Below are positions 33,596-43,800 of a stretch of 64,000 bases of DNA, in pieces. This DNA is from JBBSUQ01 sp964389755. GTDB taxonomy: Bacteria > Bacteroidota > Bacteroidia > Flavobacteriales_D > Crocinitomicaceae. How positions within the stretch are numbered: the first letter of the stretch is position 1; each line of letters opens with the position of its first letter. The stretch is taken from the NCBI GenBank assembly GCA_964389755.1, contig CAYMEW010000001.1, forward strand, positions 1 to 64,000. The letters are read 5' to 3'. Made by a program: the position numbers and the translations under genes. The notes beneath the pieces are model-generated. The model saw only the letters and a list, made by a program, of their open reading frames with translations, did not search any database and was not told the origin of the DNA.

Positions 33596-34954
33596 TTGAA
33601 ACGCATTTTTTACATAGTATTCCTGTTGCTTTCGCTCGCCTTCGGGGCGCAGGGACAGGAACTCACGCGAATCCTTTTCATTCTCGATGCCTCCAACAGT
33701 ATGAATGCGCGTTGGGAAGGTGAACAGACGCGCCTGGAAGCAGCCAAAGAACTGCTCGTAAAAACGGTTGACAGCCTGCAGGGAACTCCCGACCTGGAAA
33801 TCGCACTGCGCGTCTACGGACACCAGTCGCCCATTACCGCAACTTACCAGGATTGCAACGATACCAAACTCGAGGTTCCTTTTTCCGAAAACAATTTTGA
33901 CCGGGTCAAAATGCGCGTGCGCTCCATCGAAGCCAAGGGTACCACGCCGATCGCACGCTCCCTCGAAGCCGCCGCTTCCGATTTCCCGGATATGAACGCT
34001 AAGAATTTCATTATCCTGATCACCGACGGACTGGAGGCCTGCGATAACGATCCCTGCGTAATTGCCAAAAAACTGAAGGACAAAGGTGTGAAAGTGACGC
34101 CTTTCGTAATCGGGCTTGGCCTGGATCTTTCTTACCTGGAGCAATTCAATTGCATCGGAACATACCTCGAAGCGGAGAATAAATCGGCGCTTTCCAACGT
34201 GCTCACAAGCATTGTGCAAAAATCGATCTTTAACACAACCGTTCAGATCAATCTCAATAATATTCACGGCGCACCTAAGGAAACGGACGTCACCATGCAC
34301 CTGTATGAAGCGGGAACCAAAAACCTGCGTTACATCTTTACGCACACCCTAAACAGTAAGTTCAACCCGGACACGCTCGTTATGGATCCGAACCTGCGTT
34401 ATGACCTCGTCGTGTACACGATCCCGCAGGTTACCAGGGAAAACATCGTACTGGTCAAAAATACGCACAACATCATTGAAGTAGATGCGCCGCAAGGCTA
34501 CCTGCAGGTGAAGTGGCTCAGTCCTTCCCGCAATTATATCGCGGATGTGCGCGTGATGGAAAACGGGAATTCCCGCACACTTAACGCGCAATCGGTCGGA
34601 AAAACGGACAAATACATCGTGGGGACGTACCAGCTGGAGATTTTGACACTGCCGCGGATTTACAAAACAGTAGATATTACGCAAAGCCAGACCACGACCG
34701 TTACGATCTTTTCACCCGGAAATTTCGCTTACAAATGCAGTACGCCGGTTACCGCACAGGTCTTTGTGATCCGCGACGACGGCACGACCGGGTGGGTTTG
34801 TAACCTCGACGATTCTTCGAAGAGCGGATCGGTCCAGTTACAGCCGGGAAATTACCAGGTCGTTTACCGGCCAAAGAACATGAAGTCGACTTCGTACACC
34901 ACGGTGAAGGAGTTTCGCATATTATCGAATAAAACAACCTCTTTAACATTATAG
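33596..34954 (+). CDS. Secreted von Willebrand factor A domain protein between transketolase halves
   Basis: Protein of 452 residues. A signal peptide (MKRIFYIVFLLLSLAFGAQG) is followed by a vWA domain (about 23-210) with the MIDAS motif DASNS (31-35), a downstream Thr in GTTPIARSL, and ITDGLEACD. The C-terminal half (about 215-452) is strand-rich with no recognised family. The start is TTG at 33596, directly after the TAA of the upstream gene; it is the only start that keeps the signal peptide. It lies in one operon with both transketolase subunits, 4 bases before the second. A metabolic link is not obvious; the gene may simply have inserted into the operon. Confidence 0.8.
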   Translation: MKRIFYIVFLLLSLAFGAQGQELTRILFILDASNSMNARWEGEQTRLEAAKELLVKTVDSLQGTPDLEIALRVYGHQSPITATYQDCNDTKLEVPFSENNFDRVKMRVRSIEAKGTTPIARSLEAAASDFPDMNAKNFIILITDGLEACDNDPCVIAKKLKDKGVKVTPFVIGLGLDLSYLEQFNCIGTYLEAENKSALSNVLTSIVQKSIFNTTVQINLNNIHGAPKETDVTMHLYEAGTKNLRYIFTHTLNSKFNPDTLVMDPNLRYDLVVYTIPQVTRENIVLVKNTHNIIEVDAPQGYLQVKWLSPSRNYIADVRVMENGNSRTLNAQSVGKTDKYIVGTYQLEILTLPRIYKTVDITQSQTTTVTIFSPGNFAYKCSTPVTAQVFVIRDDGTTGWVCNLDDSSKSGSVQLQPGNYQVVYRPKNMKSTSYTTVKEFRILSNKTTSLTL

Positions 34955-34958
34955 GAAC

Positions 34959-35915
34959 ATGATCGAATTTGAAGTTTTAGGCAAAAAAGACACCCGTTCA
35001 GGATTCGGGGAAGGACTGTTGGAAGCAGGACGCAGAAACCCGGACGTCCTGGCATTGTGTGCCGACCTGACCGGATCTCTCAAAATGGACGCGTTCAAAA
35101 AGGAATTTCCCGAACGTTTCTTCCAGGCCGGAATTGCCGAGGCGAATATGATCGGGATGGCAGCCGGAATGACTGTCGGAGGAAAAATCCCCTTTACAGG
35201 AACATTCGCTAATTTTTCAACCGGGCGCGTATACGACCAGATCCGTCAGTCGATCGCTTATTCGAAAAAGAATGTGAAGATCTGTGCTTCGCACGCCGGA
35301 CTTACGCTGGGTGAAGACGGTGCCACGCACCAGATCCTGGAGGACATCGGTATGATGAAAATGCTTCCGAACATGACGGTGATCGTTCCGGCGGATTTCA
35401 ACCAGACCAAACAGGCGACACTTGCCATTACGGAATATGAAGGCCCGGTTTACCTGCGTTTCGGTCGCCCTTCCGTGCCTATCTTCGTGAAAGAGGACGC
35501 GCAGTTTACCATCGGGAAAGCGGACGTACTGACTGAGGGAACGGACGTAACGATCATTGCCTGCGGACACCTGGTGTGGAAGTCGATCGAAGCGGCTCAG
35601 CAACTCGAAAAAGAAGGTATTTCAGCAGAAGTGATCAACATGCACACGATCAAACCGCTGGATGAAGAGGCCATTCTTAAATCGGTTGGAAAAACGCGTT
35701 GCGTGGTCACTGCCGAAGAGCACATGATCAACGGCGGACTCGGTGATTCGGTGGCACAGGTCCTCGTACGAAACACGCCTTACCCGCAGGAATACGTCGG
35801 CGTAAATGATACTTTCGGCGAAAGTGGTACCCCGGACGAACTGATGACCAAATACCACATCGATACGGCTGACGTACTGGCAGCAGCCAAAAAAGTAGTG
35901 TCTCGCAAACAGTAA
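34959..35915 (+). CDS. tkt: Transketolase, C-terminal (pyrimidine-binding) subunit
   Basis: Second half of the split transketolase, 318 residues. The pyrimidine-binding domain contains the catalytic glutamate Glu61 in AGIAEANMIGMAAGM, then GTFANFSTGRVYDQIR and HAGLTLGEDGATHQ. The C-terminal domain shows TIIACGHLVWKS and AEEHMINGGLGDSV. It forms the active site with the subunit encoded at 32753-33595. It starts 4 bases after the vWA gene and ends 3 bases before the aminotransferase gene. Confidence 0.93.
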   Translation: MIEFEVLGKKDTRSGFGEGLLEAGRRNPDVLALCADLTGSLKMDAFKKEFPERFFQAGIAEANMIGMAAGMTVGGKIPFTGTFANFSTGRVYDQIRQSIAYSKKNVKICASHAGLTLGEDGATHQILEDIGMMKMLPNMTVIVPADFNQTKQATLAITEYEGPVYLRFGRPSVPIFVKEDAQFTIGKADVLTEGTDVTIIACGHLVWKSIEAAQQLEKEGISAEVINMHTIKPLDEEAILKSVGKTRCVVTAEEHMINGGLGDSVAQVLVRNTPYPQEYVGVNDTFGESGTPDELMTKYHIDTADVLAAAKKVVSRKQ

Positions 35916-35918
35916 ATC

Positions 35919-37103
35919 ATGTCTTACCGGGAAGGTTTTCTCGAAAAACTGGGACAAACGAGTCCGACTCCGTACCTGCTCGACATCGTGCGGGCGGAGG
36001 GCATTTGGCTGTTTGACCGGAACGGGAAAAAATACATGGACATGATCGCAGGTGTGGCGGTCAACAATGTGGGACACAGTCCCCCGGAAGTTTTAAAAGC
36101 CATCCACGAACAGGTTGACAAATACCTGCACATCATGGTTTACGGGGAATACATCCAGGAACCGGTTGTGCAATTTGCCGAAAAACTGGTTTCGCTACTC
36201 CCGGAAAAACTCAATTGCGTATACCCGGTGAATTCCGGCACGGAAGCCAATGAGGCTGCACTAAAACTGGTTAAGCGCATTACGGGAAGAACGGAGATCG
36301 TTTCCTTTCGCGGTTCGTACCATGGTAGTACGCACGGTTCGCTTTCGGTTTCCGGAAATGAAGTCAAGAAACAGGCTTTTCGTCCTTTGCTTCCCGAAGT
36401 TCGTTTTCTCTCGCACAACTCCCTGACTGATCTTGAACAGATCACCTCAAAAACGGCAGGTGTGATTCTCGAAACGATCCAGGGAGATGCCGGTGTTCGC
36501 GTTCCGGATGCGGAATTCCTGAAAGCTTTGCGTCAACGTTGTACCGAAACGGGTGCCTTACTGATCTTCGACGAGATCCAGTGCGGAATGGGCCGGGCCG
36601 GAAGCCTGTTTGCCTTTGAAAATTACGGAATCGTGCCGGATGTGCTCACACTCGGAAAAGCCATTGGCGGCGGAATGCCGATCGGAGTACTTGTCTCTGC
36701 GCAAGAAAACCTGCACGCATTCACCCACAGCCCGATGCTGGGCCACATTACCACTTTCGGAGGAAACCCGGTGGTCTGCGCCGCTGGCCTGGCGACTTTA
36801 AAAATTCTTGAAAAAACGGACTGGAATGAACTGGAACGAAAAGGCGCCTTGCTGCAGCAACTCGTCTCCGTTCACCCGGAAATAAAGGCTTCGCGGCGCG
36901 CCGGAATGATGTTCGCTTTTGATATGGAATCCTTTGAACGCGTGGAAAAAGTCGTAAAAAAATGCCTGGAGTACGGCCTGGTCAGTTTTTGGTTCCTTTC
37001 GCACCCTTACAGTTTCCGCCTTTCCCCGCCACTTACGATCTCCGAAGCGGAAATCCGCGAAGCTGCGGAAATAATCCTGCGCAGTATCGACGAAACGGCC
37101 TGA
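35919..37103 (+). CDS. Class III PLP-dependent aminotransferase
   Basis: Protein of 394 residues, fold type I, of the acetylornithine/4-aminobutyrate aminotransferase family. Conserved blocks: NSGTEANEAALKLVK (PLP phosphate binding), FRGSYHGSTHGSLS, LIFDEIQCGMGR, and the Schiff-base lysine Lys247 in TLGKAIGGGMPIG. In Bacteroidota such genes are usually annotated as aspartate aminotransferase family protein; the substrate cannot be fixed from sequence, although acetylornithine is possible. Last gene of the transketolase operon. Its TGA directly abuts the mtnD stop on the other strand, forming TGATCA. Confidence 0.85.
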   Translation: MSYREGFLEKLGQTSPTPYLLDIVRAEGIWLFDRNGKKYMDMIAGVAVNNVGHSPPEVLKAIHEQVDKYLHIMVYGEYIQEPVVQFAEKLVSLLPEKLNCVYPVNSGTEANEAALKLVKRITGRTEIVSFRGSYHGSTHGSLSVSGNEVKKQAFRPLLPEVRFLSHNSLTDLEQITSKTAGVILETIQGDAGVRVPDAEFLKALRQRCTETGALLIFDEIQCGMGRAGSLFAFENYGIVPDVLTLGKAIGGGMPIGVLVSAQENLHAFTHSPMLGHITTFGGNPVVCAAGLATLKILEKTDWNELERKGALLQQLVSVHPEIKASRRAGMMFAFDMESFERVEKVVKKCLEYGLVSFWFLSHPYSFRLSPPLTISEAEIREAAEIILRSIDETA

Positions 37104-37643
37104 TCAGCGCGGCATCTGAAAATCCCGGTAATTTGTTTCCACACCCGAATCAGTGTAGTGCGGCACCCAACCGCTCATATCGATGAAAATGCGAATGGCC
37201 TTCACAAAGGGTTCTTTTTCGCCCGCGTCGAACCAGTGACGTACACCCTCGGGAACCGAGATCAGGTCGCCCTGCTCACACAGCACGTTAAAGACTTCCC
37301 CGTTTTCAAGGTGAAACCAAAACAAACCCTTTCCGTCCACAAAAAAGCGGATCTCATCTTCGGAATGCGTGTGCTCAGCCAGGAATTTATTCCGGATGGC
37401 CTCGTAATTCTCCGTCAGCGCATTGATCGAAATAACGTCGGCGGTTTTATAGCCACCGGATTCCATAAACGGTTTGAGGTCCTTTTCATACGCCGCCAAT
37501 ATCTCTTCCTGGGATGCCGTGTCGGGGAACGCAACCGAAGCCGTCCACTGGTCAAAATAAATGTTTCGTTCGTTCAAAAAGCGGCGAATTTCGGTCGGCC
37601 GATCGATTTTTGTCTGTGTATCCGGAATTGAGAGTATCGCCAT
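37104..37643 (-). CDS. mtnD: Acireductone dioxygenase
   Basis: Cupin enzyme of the methionine salvage pathway; it cleaves 1,2-dihydroxy-3-keto-5-methylthiopentene with O2 to the keto acid precursor of methionine (Fe form) or off-pathway products (Ni form). The protein has 179 residues. Metal ligands His91, His93 and Glu97 in AEHTHSEDEIRFF and His136 in PEGVRHWFD have the family spacing. Its pathway partner mtnB lies about 18 kb away (55305-55916), so the pathway genes are scattered. TATCTTTA upstream is one base from the -7 consensus. Confidence 0.92.
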   Translation of the reverse strand: MAILSIPDTQTKIDRPTEIRRFLNERNIYFDQWTASVAFPDTASQEEILAAYEKDLKPFMESGGYKTADVISINALTENYEAIRNKFLAEHTHSEDEIRFFVDGKGLFWFHLENGEVFNVLCEQGDLISVPEGVRHWFDAGEKEPFVKAIRIFIDMSGWVPHYTDSGVETNYRDFQMPR

Positions 37644-37743
37644 GGGTTTATCACTTTTCGTATCTTAAAGATAATTACCTTTTCCGAAAACGCGAAAAGC
37701 CGCAACAAATTTCGAAAGCAATTCTGTGCGCTTACTTCGCGAA

Positions 37744-37776
37744 AAAAGGTTGCCCCCTCAGGGACAACCTCTTTTG
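37744..37776. terminator. Terminator downstream of tonB
   Basis: The stem AGGTTGCCCC / GGGACAACCT lies around TCA, flanked by an A-run on the left and TTTT on the right. It can stop - strand transcription from tonB before mtnD. Confidence 0.65.
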
Positions 37777-37805
37777 CTATGGCAATGCAAGGTGGTGTGT
37801 GTATC

Positions 37806-38516
37806 TTAGCGTGACAACACAAAATTGATCGGCAATACCACGCGTGAGCGCACTACCCCGTAATTCTGCTCTCCCGGTTTCCATTTCGGGAATTCACTGA
37901 CGATACGCATTGCTTCGCGATCAAGTGAGGGATAAATGGATGACTTTACTTTGACATTCGAAATGCTGCCGTCCTTTTCCACGACAAATTCCACGTACAC
38001 TTTTCCCGATTTGCCTAACTGGCGTGCATCTTCCGGGTAATCCACGTGTGCCTGGATGAATTTCGACATGGCCGGGTAGCCTCCTTTGTATTCGGCCGGA
38101 AACGCAACGAACTCCGGAATCTCATCTTCGGGGTGAATTACCACGACGTCTGATTTCCCAAGTTTAAAAGGCGGTTGCCCGATAGGTGTGGTCGGATCCG
38201 GCGGCGTGGTCTTGTTGTCGACTACTGTGCTCGACTCGTCAGGCAGCACATCCACGTCCAGCGAATTACTCTGGTTGTTGTCTTCGTGTCGGGGCCGCTC
38301 GATCACTACTGGATCCGGTTTTTCTTCAATTATACGCGGTTCGATCTCATAAGTGATTTCAGAAATCCGGTCGGGCCGTTGAAAATGTTGTTTTTCGACA
38401 GGTGTCGAGTAATTGAAAGCCGCCAGCGTAAAGGAGCCTGCGATCATCAATCCTGCCTGGAAAAAGAAAATTCTTTTCCGTTCGAGGTTATACCTCGGAT
38501 TTTTCTTTGCGATCAT
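37806..38516 (-). CDS. tonB: Energy transducer TonB
   Basis: Protein of 236 residues with one N-terminal transmembrane segment (about 17-33, preceded by Arg/Lys), a Pro/Asp/Glu-rich periplasmic linker (about 45-120) and a TonB C-terminal domain (about 145-236: VDYPEDARQLGKSGKVYVEF...GSISNVKVKS..PSLDREAMRIV..FPKWKPG). It links the proton motive force to outer-membrane receptors. No exbB or exbD is adjacent. A TATTTTTG element lies about 50 bases upstream on the - strand. Confidence 0.9.
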   Translation of the reverse strand: MIAKKNPRYNLERKRIFFFQAGLMIAGSFTLAAFNYSTPVEKQHFQRPDRISEITYEIEPRIIEEKPDPVVIERPRHEDNNQSNSLDVDVLPDESSTVVDNKTTPPDPTTPIGQPPFKLGKSDVVVIHPEDEIPEFVAFPAEYKGGYPAMSKFIQAHVDYPEDARQLGKSGKVYVEFVVEKDGSISNVKVKSSIYPSLDREAMRIVSEFPKWKPGEQNYGVVRSRVVLPINFVLSR

Positions 38517-38564
38517 AATTATTAAATTTATATGTTATCGCATCGAAATTTTCAAATCCTGTGC

Positions 38565-38572
38565 CAAAAATA
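38565..38572 (-). promoter_or_regulatory. -7 element (TATTTTTG) of tonB
   Basis: Exact TAnnTTTG on the - strand, 48 bases before the ATG at 38516. Confidence 0.4.
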
Positions 38573-38780
38573 TAATTAACTGTATTTCAAATATTTAAAC
38601 GCGTAAAATTGTTATTTTTTTGTTAAGCGATTCGCTCCGGTCTTCTTCAAAAATCCCGAACATCACGTTTTTAATGAATGCGAAGGGTATTATTTCTGCC
38701 GGGCATCGCTTCCGTGAGTATTAAGGAATCTTAAAGCATCCTGCTGTAATCACAAAAAACAGTAAATTCGCTCTTTGTAG

Positions 38781-39209
38781 ATGGCAAAACAGAAAAGACA
38801 TATCCTGGCGTTCGATTATGAATGTGATTACCGGCTACTCGGGATCTGTTCGCATCACCGGGATTACCGGCTTGTCTGGTCCATCAATGAAAACCTCGGA
38901 ATGCACTTCGAAAAGTCGGAAGACGATTATGTGCTTTTCAAAAAGAATATACAGCAGTCTGCGCACCCGATGTTCGAATACCGGAATGAAGAACTTTTTG
39001 CGGACTATTACCTCATCCGGAACAAACATGAAGGGAAATTTCTCATCCCGGAAAAACCGACGATCGATTATTTCCTCTTCGTGTGTGAGAATGAACAATT
39101 CGAGATCGACCCGCTCATCCAAAATCTAAAAAAACTAAATAGTGTGCTCGCCGTATACGAATTTGACCCCGCGGTGTTAAAGTCTACCGAACACATTTTA
39201 TTTGATTAA
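38781..39209 (+). CDS. IPExxxVDY family protein
   Basis: Protein of 142 residues, named after the motif seen here as IPEKPTIDYF (about residues 89-98). The family is almost confined to Bacteroidota and nearly always sits directly before pyruvate kinase, as here (12 bases). There is no signal peptide and no catalytic motif. Function unknown; the fixed linkage with pyk suggests a role around that enzyme. Confidence 0.85.
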   Translation: MAKQKRHILAFDYECDYRLLGICSHHRDYRLVWSINENLGMHFEKSEDDYVLFKKNIQQSAHPMFEYRNEELFADYYLIRNKHEGKFLIPEKPTIDYFLFVCENEQFEIDPLIQNLKKLNSVLAVYEFDPAVLKSTEHILFD

Positions 39210-39221
39210 CTGACTGATATT

Positions 39222-40646
39222 ATGCAAATGAAAAAAACGAAAATAGTTGCCACACTCGGCCCCTCTTCCACGAAACCCGATGTCCTCCTTAAAATGTTTG
39301 AAGAAGGCGTGAACGTTTGTCGCCTGAACTTTTCACACGGCGGGCACGACGGGCACCTGAAAGCGATCGAACTCATTCGGGATCTGAACGAGCAAACGGG
39401 ACTCAACGTCGCAATTCTCGCTGACCTCCAGGGGCCGAAGATCCGCACGCACGAAATGGAAAACAACGGTGTGGAGCTAGTAACCGGTAAAAAGGTGAAG
39501 ATCCTGACGGGGAAAGTGACGGGCAATGCCACGCGATTTTCCATTAATTACGAAGGACTTCCGAAGGATGTCCAGGCCGGCGAACGCATCCTGCTCGACG
39601 ATGGTAAACTGGTACTTGAGGTCCTATCGACCAACGGTAAAGATGAGATCGAAGCAAAGATCATTCACGGCGGAATCCTTTCTTCGAAAAAGGGCGTAAA
39701 CTTCCCGAACACGAAAATTTCCATGCCTTCACTGACGGAAAAAGACCGTGAGGACCTGCAGTTTGCACTGGACCAGAATGTAGACTGGATCGGGCTCTCT
39801 TTCGTACGCTCGGCACGCGACATCATCGAACTGAAACACCTGATATCGCAAGGTCATGCGAAGGCGAAAGTAGTTGCAAAAATCGAAAAACCGGAGGCGA
39901 TCGATGACATCGACGAGATCATAAAATCCAGTGATGCCCTGATGGTTGCGCGTGGAGATCTCGGAGTTGAAGTTCCCTACCAGAACGTTCCGCTCATCCA
40001 GAAAATGCTCATTAAGAAATGTGCGCTGCATGCTAAACCGGTCATCGTGGCGACGCAAATGATGGAGAGTATGATCACCAATATTACGCCTACACGCGCC
40101 GAAGTAAACGACGTGGCCAATGCGGTACTCGACGGAACGGATGCCGTGATGCTTTCCGGGGAAACATCTGTCGGGGCACATCCCGTAGAAGTGATCCGTA
40201 CCATGGCGAATATCGTTCGCGAAATGGAAACCTTTGAAGGCATTTACAACAAAGAAGAACTTCCGGAGAAGAACCAGGAGCGCTTTATCTCGGATTCGAT
40301 CTGTTTTAACGCCGTCCGACTTGCACAGCGCTGTGAAGCGGATGCGATCATAACGATGTCCTTTTCTGGTTATACGGCTTATAAGATTGCGTCGCAAAGG
40401 CCCAAGGCCCCGATCTTCGTATTTACGAGCAATAAGCAGATCCTCACGCAGCTGAACCTCATCTGGGGTGTCCGCGGATTCTACTATGATAAACGCGTAA
40501 GTACCGATCATACGATCGCAGATATCAAGTATTTATTGAAAAAAGAGGGACTGGTAAACCAGGGCGACCTGGTGATCAACATTGCATCTATCCCGCTCGA
40601 GGAAAGTGGAAAATCGAACATGCTCAAATTGAGCTACGTGGAATAA
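39222..40646 (+). CDS. pyk: Pyruvate kinase
   Basis: Last enzyme of glycolysis, making pyruvate and ATP from phosphoenolpyruvate. The protein has 474 residues. Conserved blocks: TKIVATLGPSS, LNFSHG, ADLQGPKIRTHE, KIEKPEAIDDIDEII, the active-site MVARGDLGVEVP, ATQMMESM, and LDGTDAVMLSGETSVG. A full B domain is present. The start at 39222 gives MQMKKTK; an ATG at 39228 is equally possible. It is probably co-transcribed with the IPExxxVDY gene. Confidence 0.95.
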   Translation: MQMKKTKIVATLGPSSTKPDVLLKMFEEGVNVCRLNFSHGGHDGHLKAIELIRDLNEQTGLNVAILADLQGPKIRTHEMENNGVELVTGKKVKILTGKVTGNATRFSINYEGLPKDVQAGERILLDDGKLVLEVLSTNGKDEIEAKIIHGGILSSKKGVNFPNTKISMPSLTEKDREDLQFALDQNVDWIGLSFVRSARDIIELKHLISQGHAKAKVVAKIEKPEAIDDIDEIIKSSDALMVARGDLGVEVPYQNVPLIQKMLIKKCALHAKPVIVATQMMESMITNITPTRAEVNDVANAVLDGTDAVMLSGETSVGAHPVEVIRTMANIVREMETFEGIYNKEELPEKNQERFISDSICFNAVRLAQRCEADAIITMSFSGYTAYKIASQRPKAPIFVFTSNKQILTQLNLIWGVRGFYYDKRVSTDHTIADIKYLLKKEGLVNQGDLVINIASIPLEESGKSNMLKLSYVE

Positions 40647-40797
40647 ATTCTCCGGAACGGATTCACAGGTAAATCACGATTTTTTGATGAAAATTTAATT
40701 CGGCATAAATTGCTGATTGTCTTGCTATTCACGTAAGTAAAAGAGCATAAAATTATGTAAACATAGTTTTTTATTACATTTAAATTTTGTTTTGGCC

Positions 40798-40805
40798 TAA
40801 ATTTG
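40798..40805 (+). promoter_or_regulatory. -7 element (TAAATTTG) of the lectin-domain gene
   Basis: Exact TAnnTTTG, 37 bases before the ATG at 40843, in a 196-bp AT-rich gap. No clear -33 TTG. Confidence 0.5.
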
Positions 40806-40842
40806 TAGTAATTTAAGCTGACCGGGCTAAAAACAAAAACTT

Positions 40843-43800
40843 ATGAGAGTTCTGCTATTACTGAAAAGCGGTCTTATGATCGCGTATTTACTACTACTCT
40901 CCTCACCATCCGTTATTTATGCACAAAATTTTCCGAATCCGGCAAGTTTATCGACCGGGCAGGGAACTCCGGGAGCATCCGACCCGATCTGGCAGGCTTC
41001 CGACTTCTGGTACACGGCAAATCCGCCCAACCCGATGGGGCTGACTTATTCACCGGCGCTTATCAACAACAACTGTGCTCCGGGAAGTTGGGTCGATCCG
41101 GCTACACTTCCGCCTCCCACCAACAACGCCAACTGGATAACGGGGGCCAACAGCAATTGTGCGAACAATACCGACTGGGGCTACCGCTATTTCCGACTCA
41201 CGCTTGATCTCCCACCCGATTGCAACGGGTTTTCAGTCACCGTGGCCGGCAATTACGTGCTCAACTTCGACGGATATGTGGACAATGCGATCCAGGATGT
41301 TTTCATCAACGGGAATTCGACGGGCATCACCGGCTCCGGATTTACAGCAGGAAATCCGACTACCATTTCACTTCCCGGCCCCTGGCAGGTAGGTATCAAC
41401 TATGTGGATGTACTCGTTTATAATTCGCCCAATGGCGGACAAAGTAACCCCTACGGCCTCTTACTCGTTGCTTCGGCGACAACCAGTGATGACACGGATA
41501 ATGACGGTGTTCCCAACATCAACGACCTGTGTCCCTGTGATCCGGGTACGAACCAGTATGGTTGTACGGACCCTTCCCTCCACAATTGCGATATCGATGC
41601 CATTCGCACCGCTTTCACGAATGCCGGCTGCATCGAGATGCCCGGCTGTTCCGATCAGTGCAGCATGTATTTTCTCAACCCGCAGCAAATGACCGGAAGT
41701 CAGGCCCAGGCATTCGCCCAAAACCTCGGTGCGAACCTCGTCTCCGTGCAATCGCAGGCAGAAAACGACTGCATTCTTTCGGCACTTGCAAACCTGGGAT
41801 ATGGCGCCGGAAATGACGTGATCTGGATCGGTTTTAATGATGATGTCAGTGAAGGGAACTTTGTGTGGTATGACCAGAGTCCGATCACGTACACCAATTG
41901 GGCCGCCGGCGAGCCAAACAACCTGAACGGTGAGAATTGCGTGCAGATCTACCCCGGGAACGGCCAGTGGAACGATCTCAATTGCAATACGAACAATTCC
42001 AAATCGATCATCGAAGTCAACCTCTGCCCGGTGATCGACCCGCTACCGGATTTCACAATTTGTGAAAATCAAACGGCAAACCTACTGGTCACCGGTACCA
42101 TTCTCGGTTCGCAGCCCTATACGTACTCCTGGAATAACGGAGTTTCCGGAACCAGCAACCCGGTCTCGCCTTCTTCCACCGCCAACTTCATAGTGACCGT
42201 TTCAGACCGCTACGACTGTTCGACTTCCGATACTTCGCTGGTCACTGTAAATGCGAATCCAAACGTGGACGCCGGAGCAGATCAATCAGTGTGTAACGGA
42301 GATGCTATCACGCTCACCGCCACCGGAGCACAGACCTATTCCTGGGATAATAATGTGACCAACGGCCAGACTTTCACGCCCACGGCAACCACTACATACA
42401 CGGTTACCGGAACAGCGGCAAACGGCTGCCAGGCTACGGATCAGACCGTTGTTGCCGTAAATCCGCTTCCGAATGTCAATGCCGGACCTGACCTTGTCAT
42501 TTGTTCGGGAGATACGGTTACTTTATCGGGAAATGGAGCCGATACATATAGTTGGGACAACGGAGTTTTAGATGACCAGGCGTTCGTACCCGCAACTACG
42601 ACCACTTATACAGTTACCGGAACGGATCTGAACGGCTGCCAGGATACGGACCAGGCGACGGTAACCGTTAATCCGCTTCCGGTGGTGAACGGAGGACCGG
42701 ACCAGGTAGTCTGCTATGGCACATCCGTTACACTTGCTGCGTCAGGAGCTCAATCCTATGTCTGGGATAATGGGGTCACAGACGGTGTTGCATTTACAGC
42801 TACCGCCAGCAACCTGTTTACCGTAAGCGGAACGGATGCAAACGGCTGCCAGGATACCGACGAGGTTATGCTAACAGTAAATCCATTGCCCATGGTTGAG
42901 GCCGGACCCGATACAACGGTTTGCTTTGGAACTTCGCTCACTTTTTCAGGAAGTGGTGCGCAGACTTACTCCTGGGACAACGGAATTATGGACGGGCAAG
43001 CTTTTGACGCACAAAACAGCACCCTTTTCACGGTAACCGGAACCGACGTGAACGGCTGCCAGGACACGGACGAGTTGCAATTAACCGTGAATCCGTTACC
43101 GCTTGTTGATTTTGCCATTCAGAATCCCTTTGCCTGCGTACCGCATACGGTTACCTTTCAAAATCTCTCGCCAACGAGTGTACAGTGCGAGTGGATCATG
43201 TCCGACGGAACGCAATTCGACAGTTGCACGGTTTTCTCATATACGTTTACCGATCCGCAATGCCTGGACGTAATACTGACGGTAACAGATGCAAACGGAT
43301 GTACAGACGAGTTACAGGAACCCGCTGCGATCTGCACGTATGCCCTCCCGGAAGCAGACTTTTTGGTGGATCCGGCCAATGAACTGTCGGTCGTATCACC
43401 GGAGTTCGGTTTTACGAATCTGTCCTCCGGCAGTATTTCGTGGTTGTGGTTGATGGACGATGATCCCTTCAGTTCGGATCAAAACCCATTCTACAACTTT
43501 CCGTACGAGCCCGGTGTTCATGAAGTAACGCTCATCGCCTATTCGGATATGAATTGCACCGACACGATGCATCAGCAAATTCGCATTATCGACGAACTCA
43601 TCTATTACATTCCAAATACGTTCACCCCGGACAATGATCAGTTCAACCAGTCCTTTCAGCCGGTTTTCAACAGCGGATACGATCCCTTTAATTTTTCGCT
43701 GCTCATTTTCAACCGCTGGGGAGAAGTGATCTTCGAATCGCACGATGCCTCGGTTGGTTGGGACGGAACATACAACGGGAAAATTGTGCAGGAAGGAACT

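Noticed and set aside
33080..34345. 421-codon - strand open frame
   Set aside because: It spans the opposite strand of two real genes (transketolase subunit and vWA protein) and encodes no recognisable domain.
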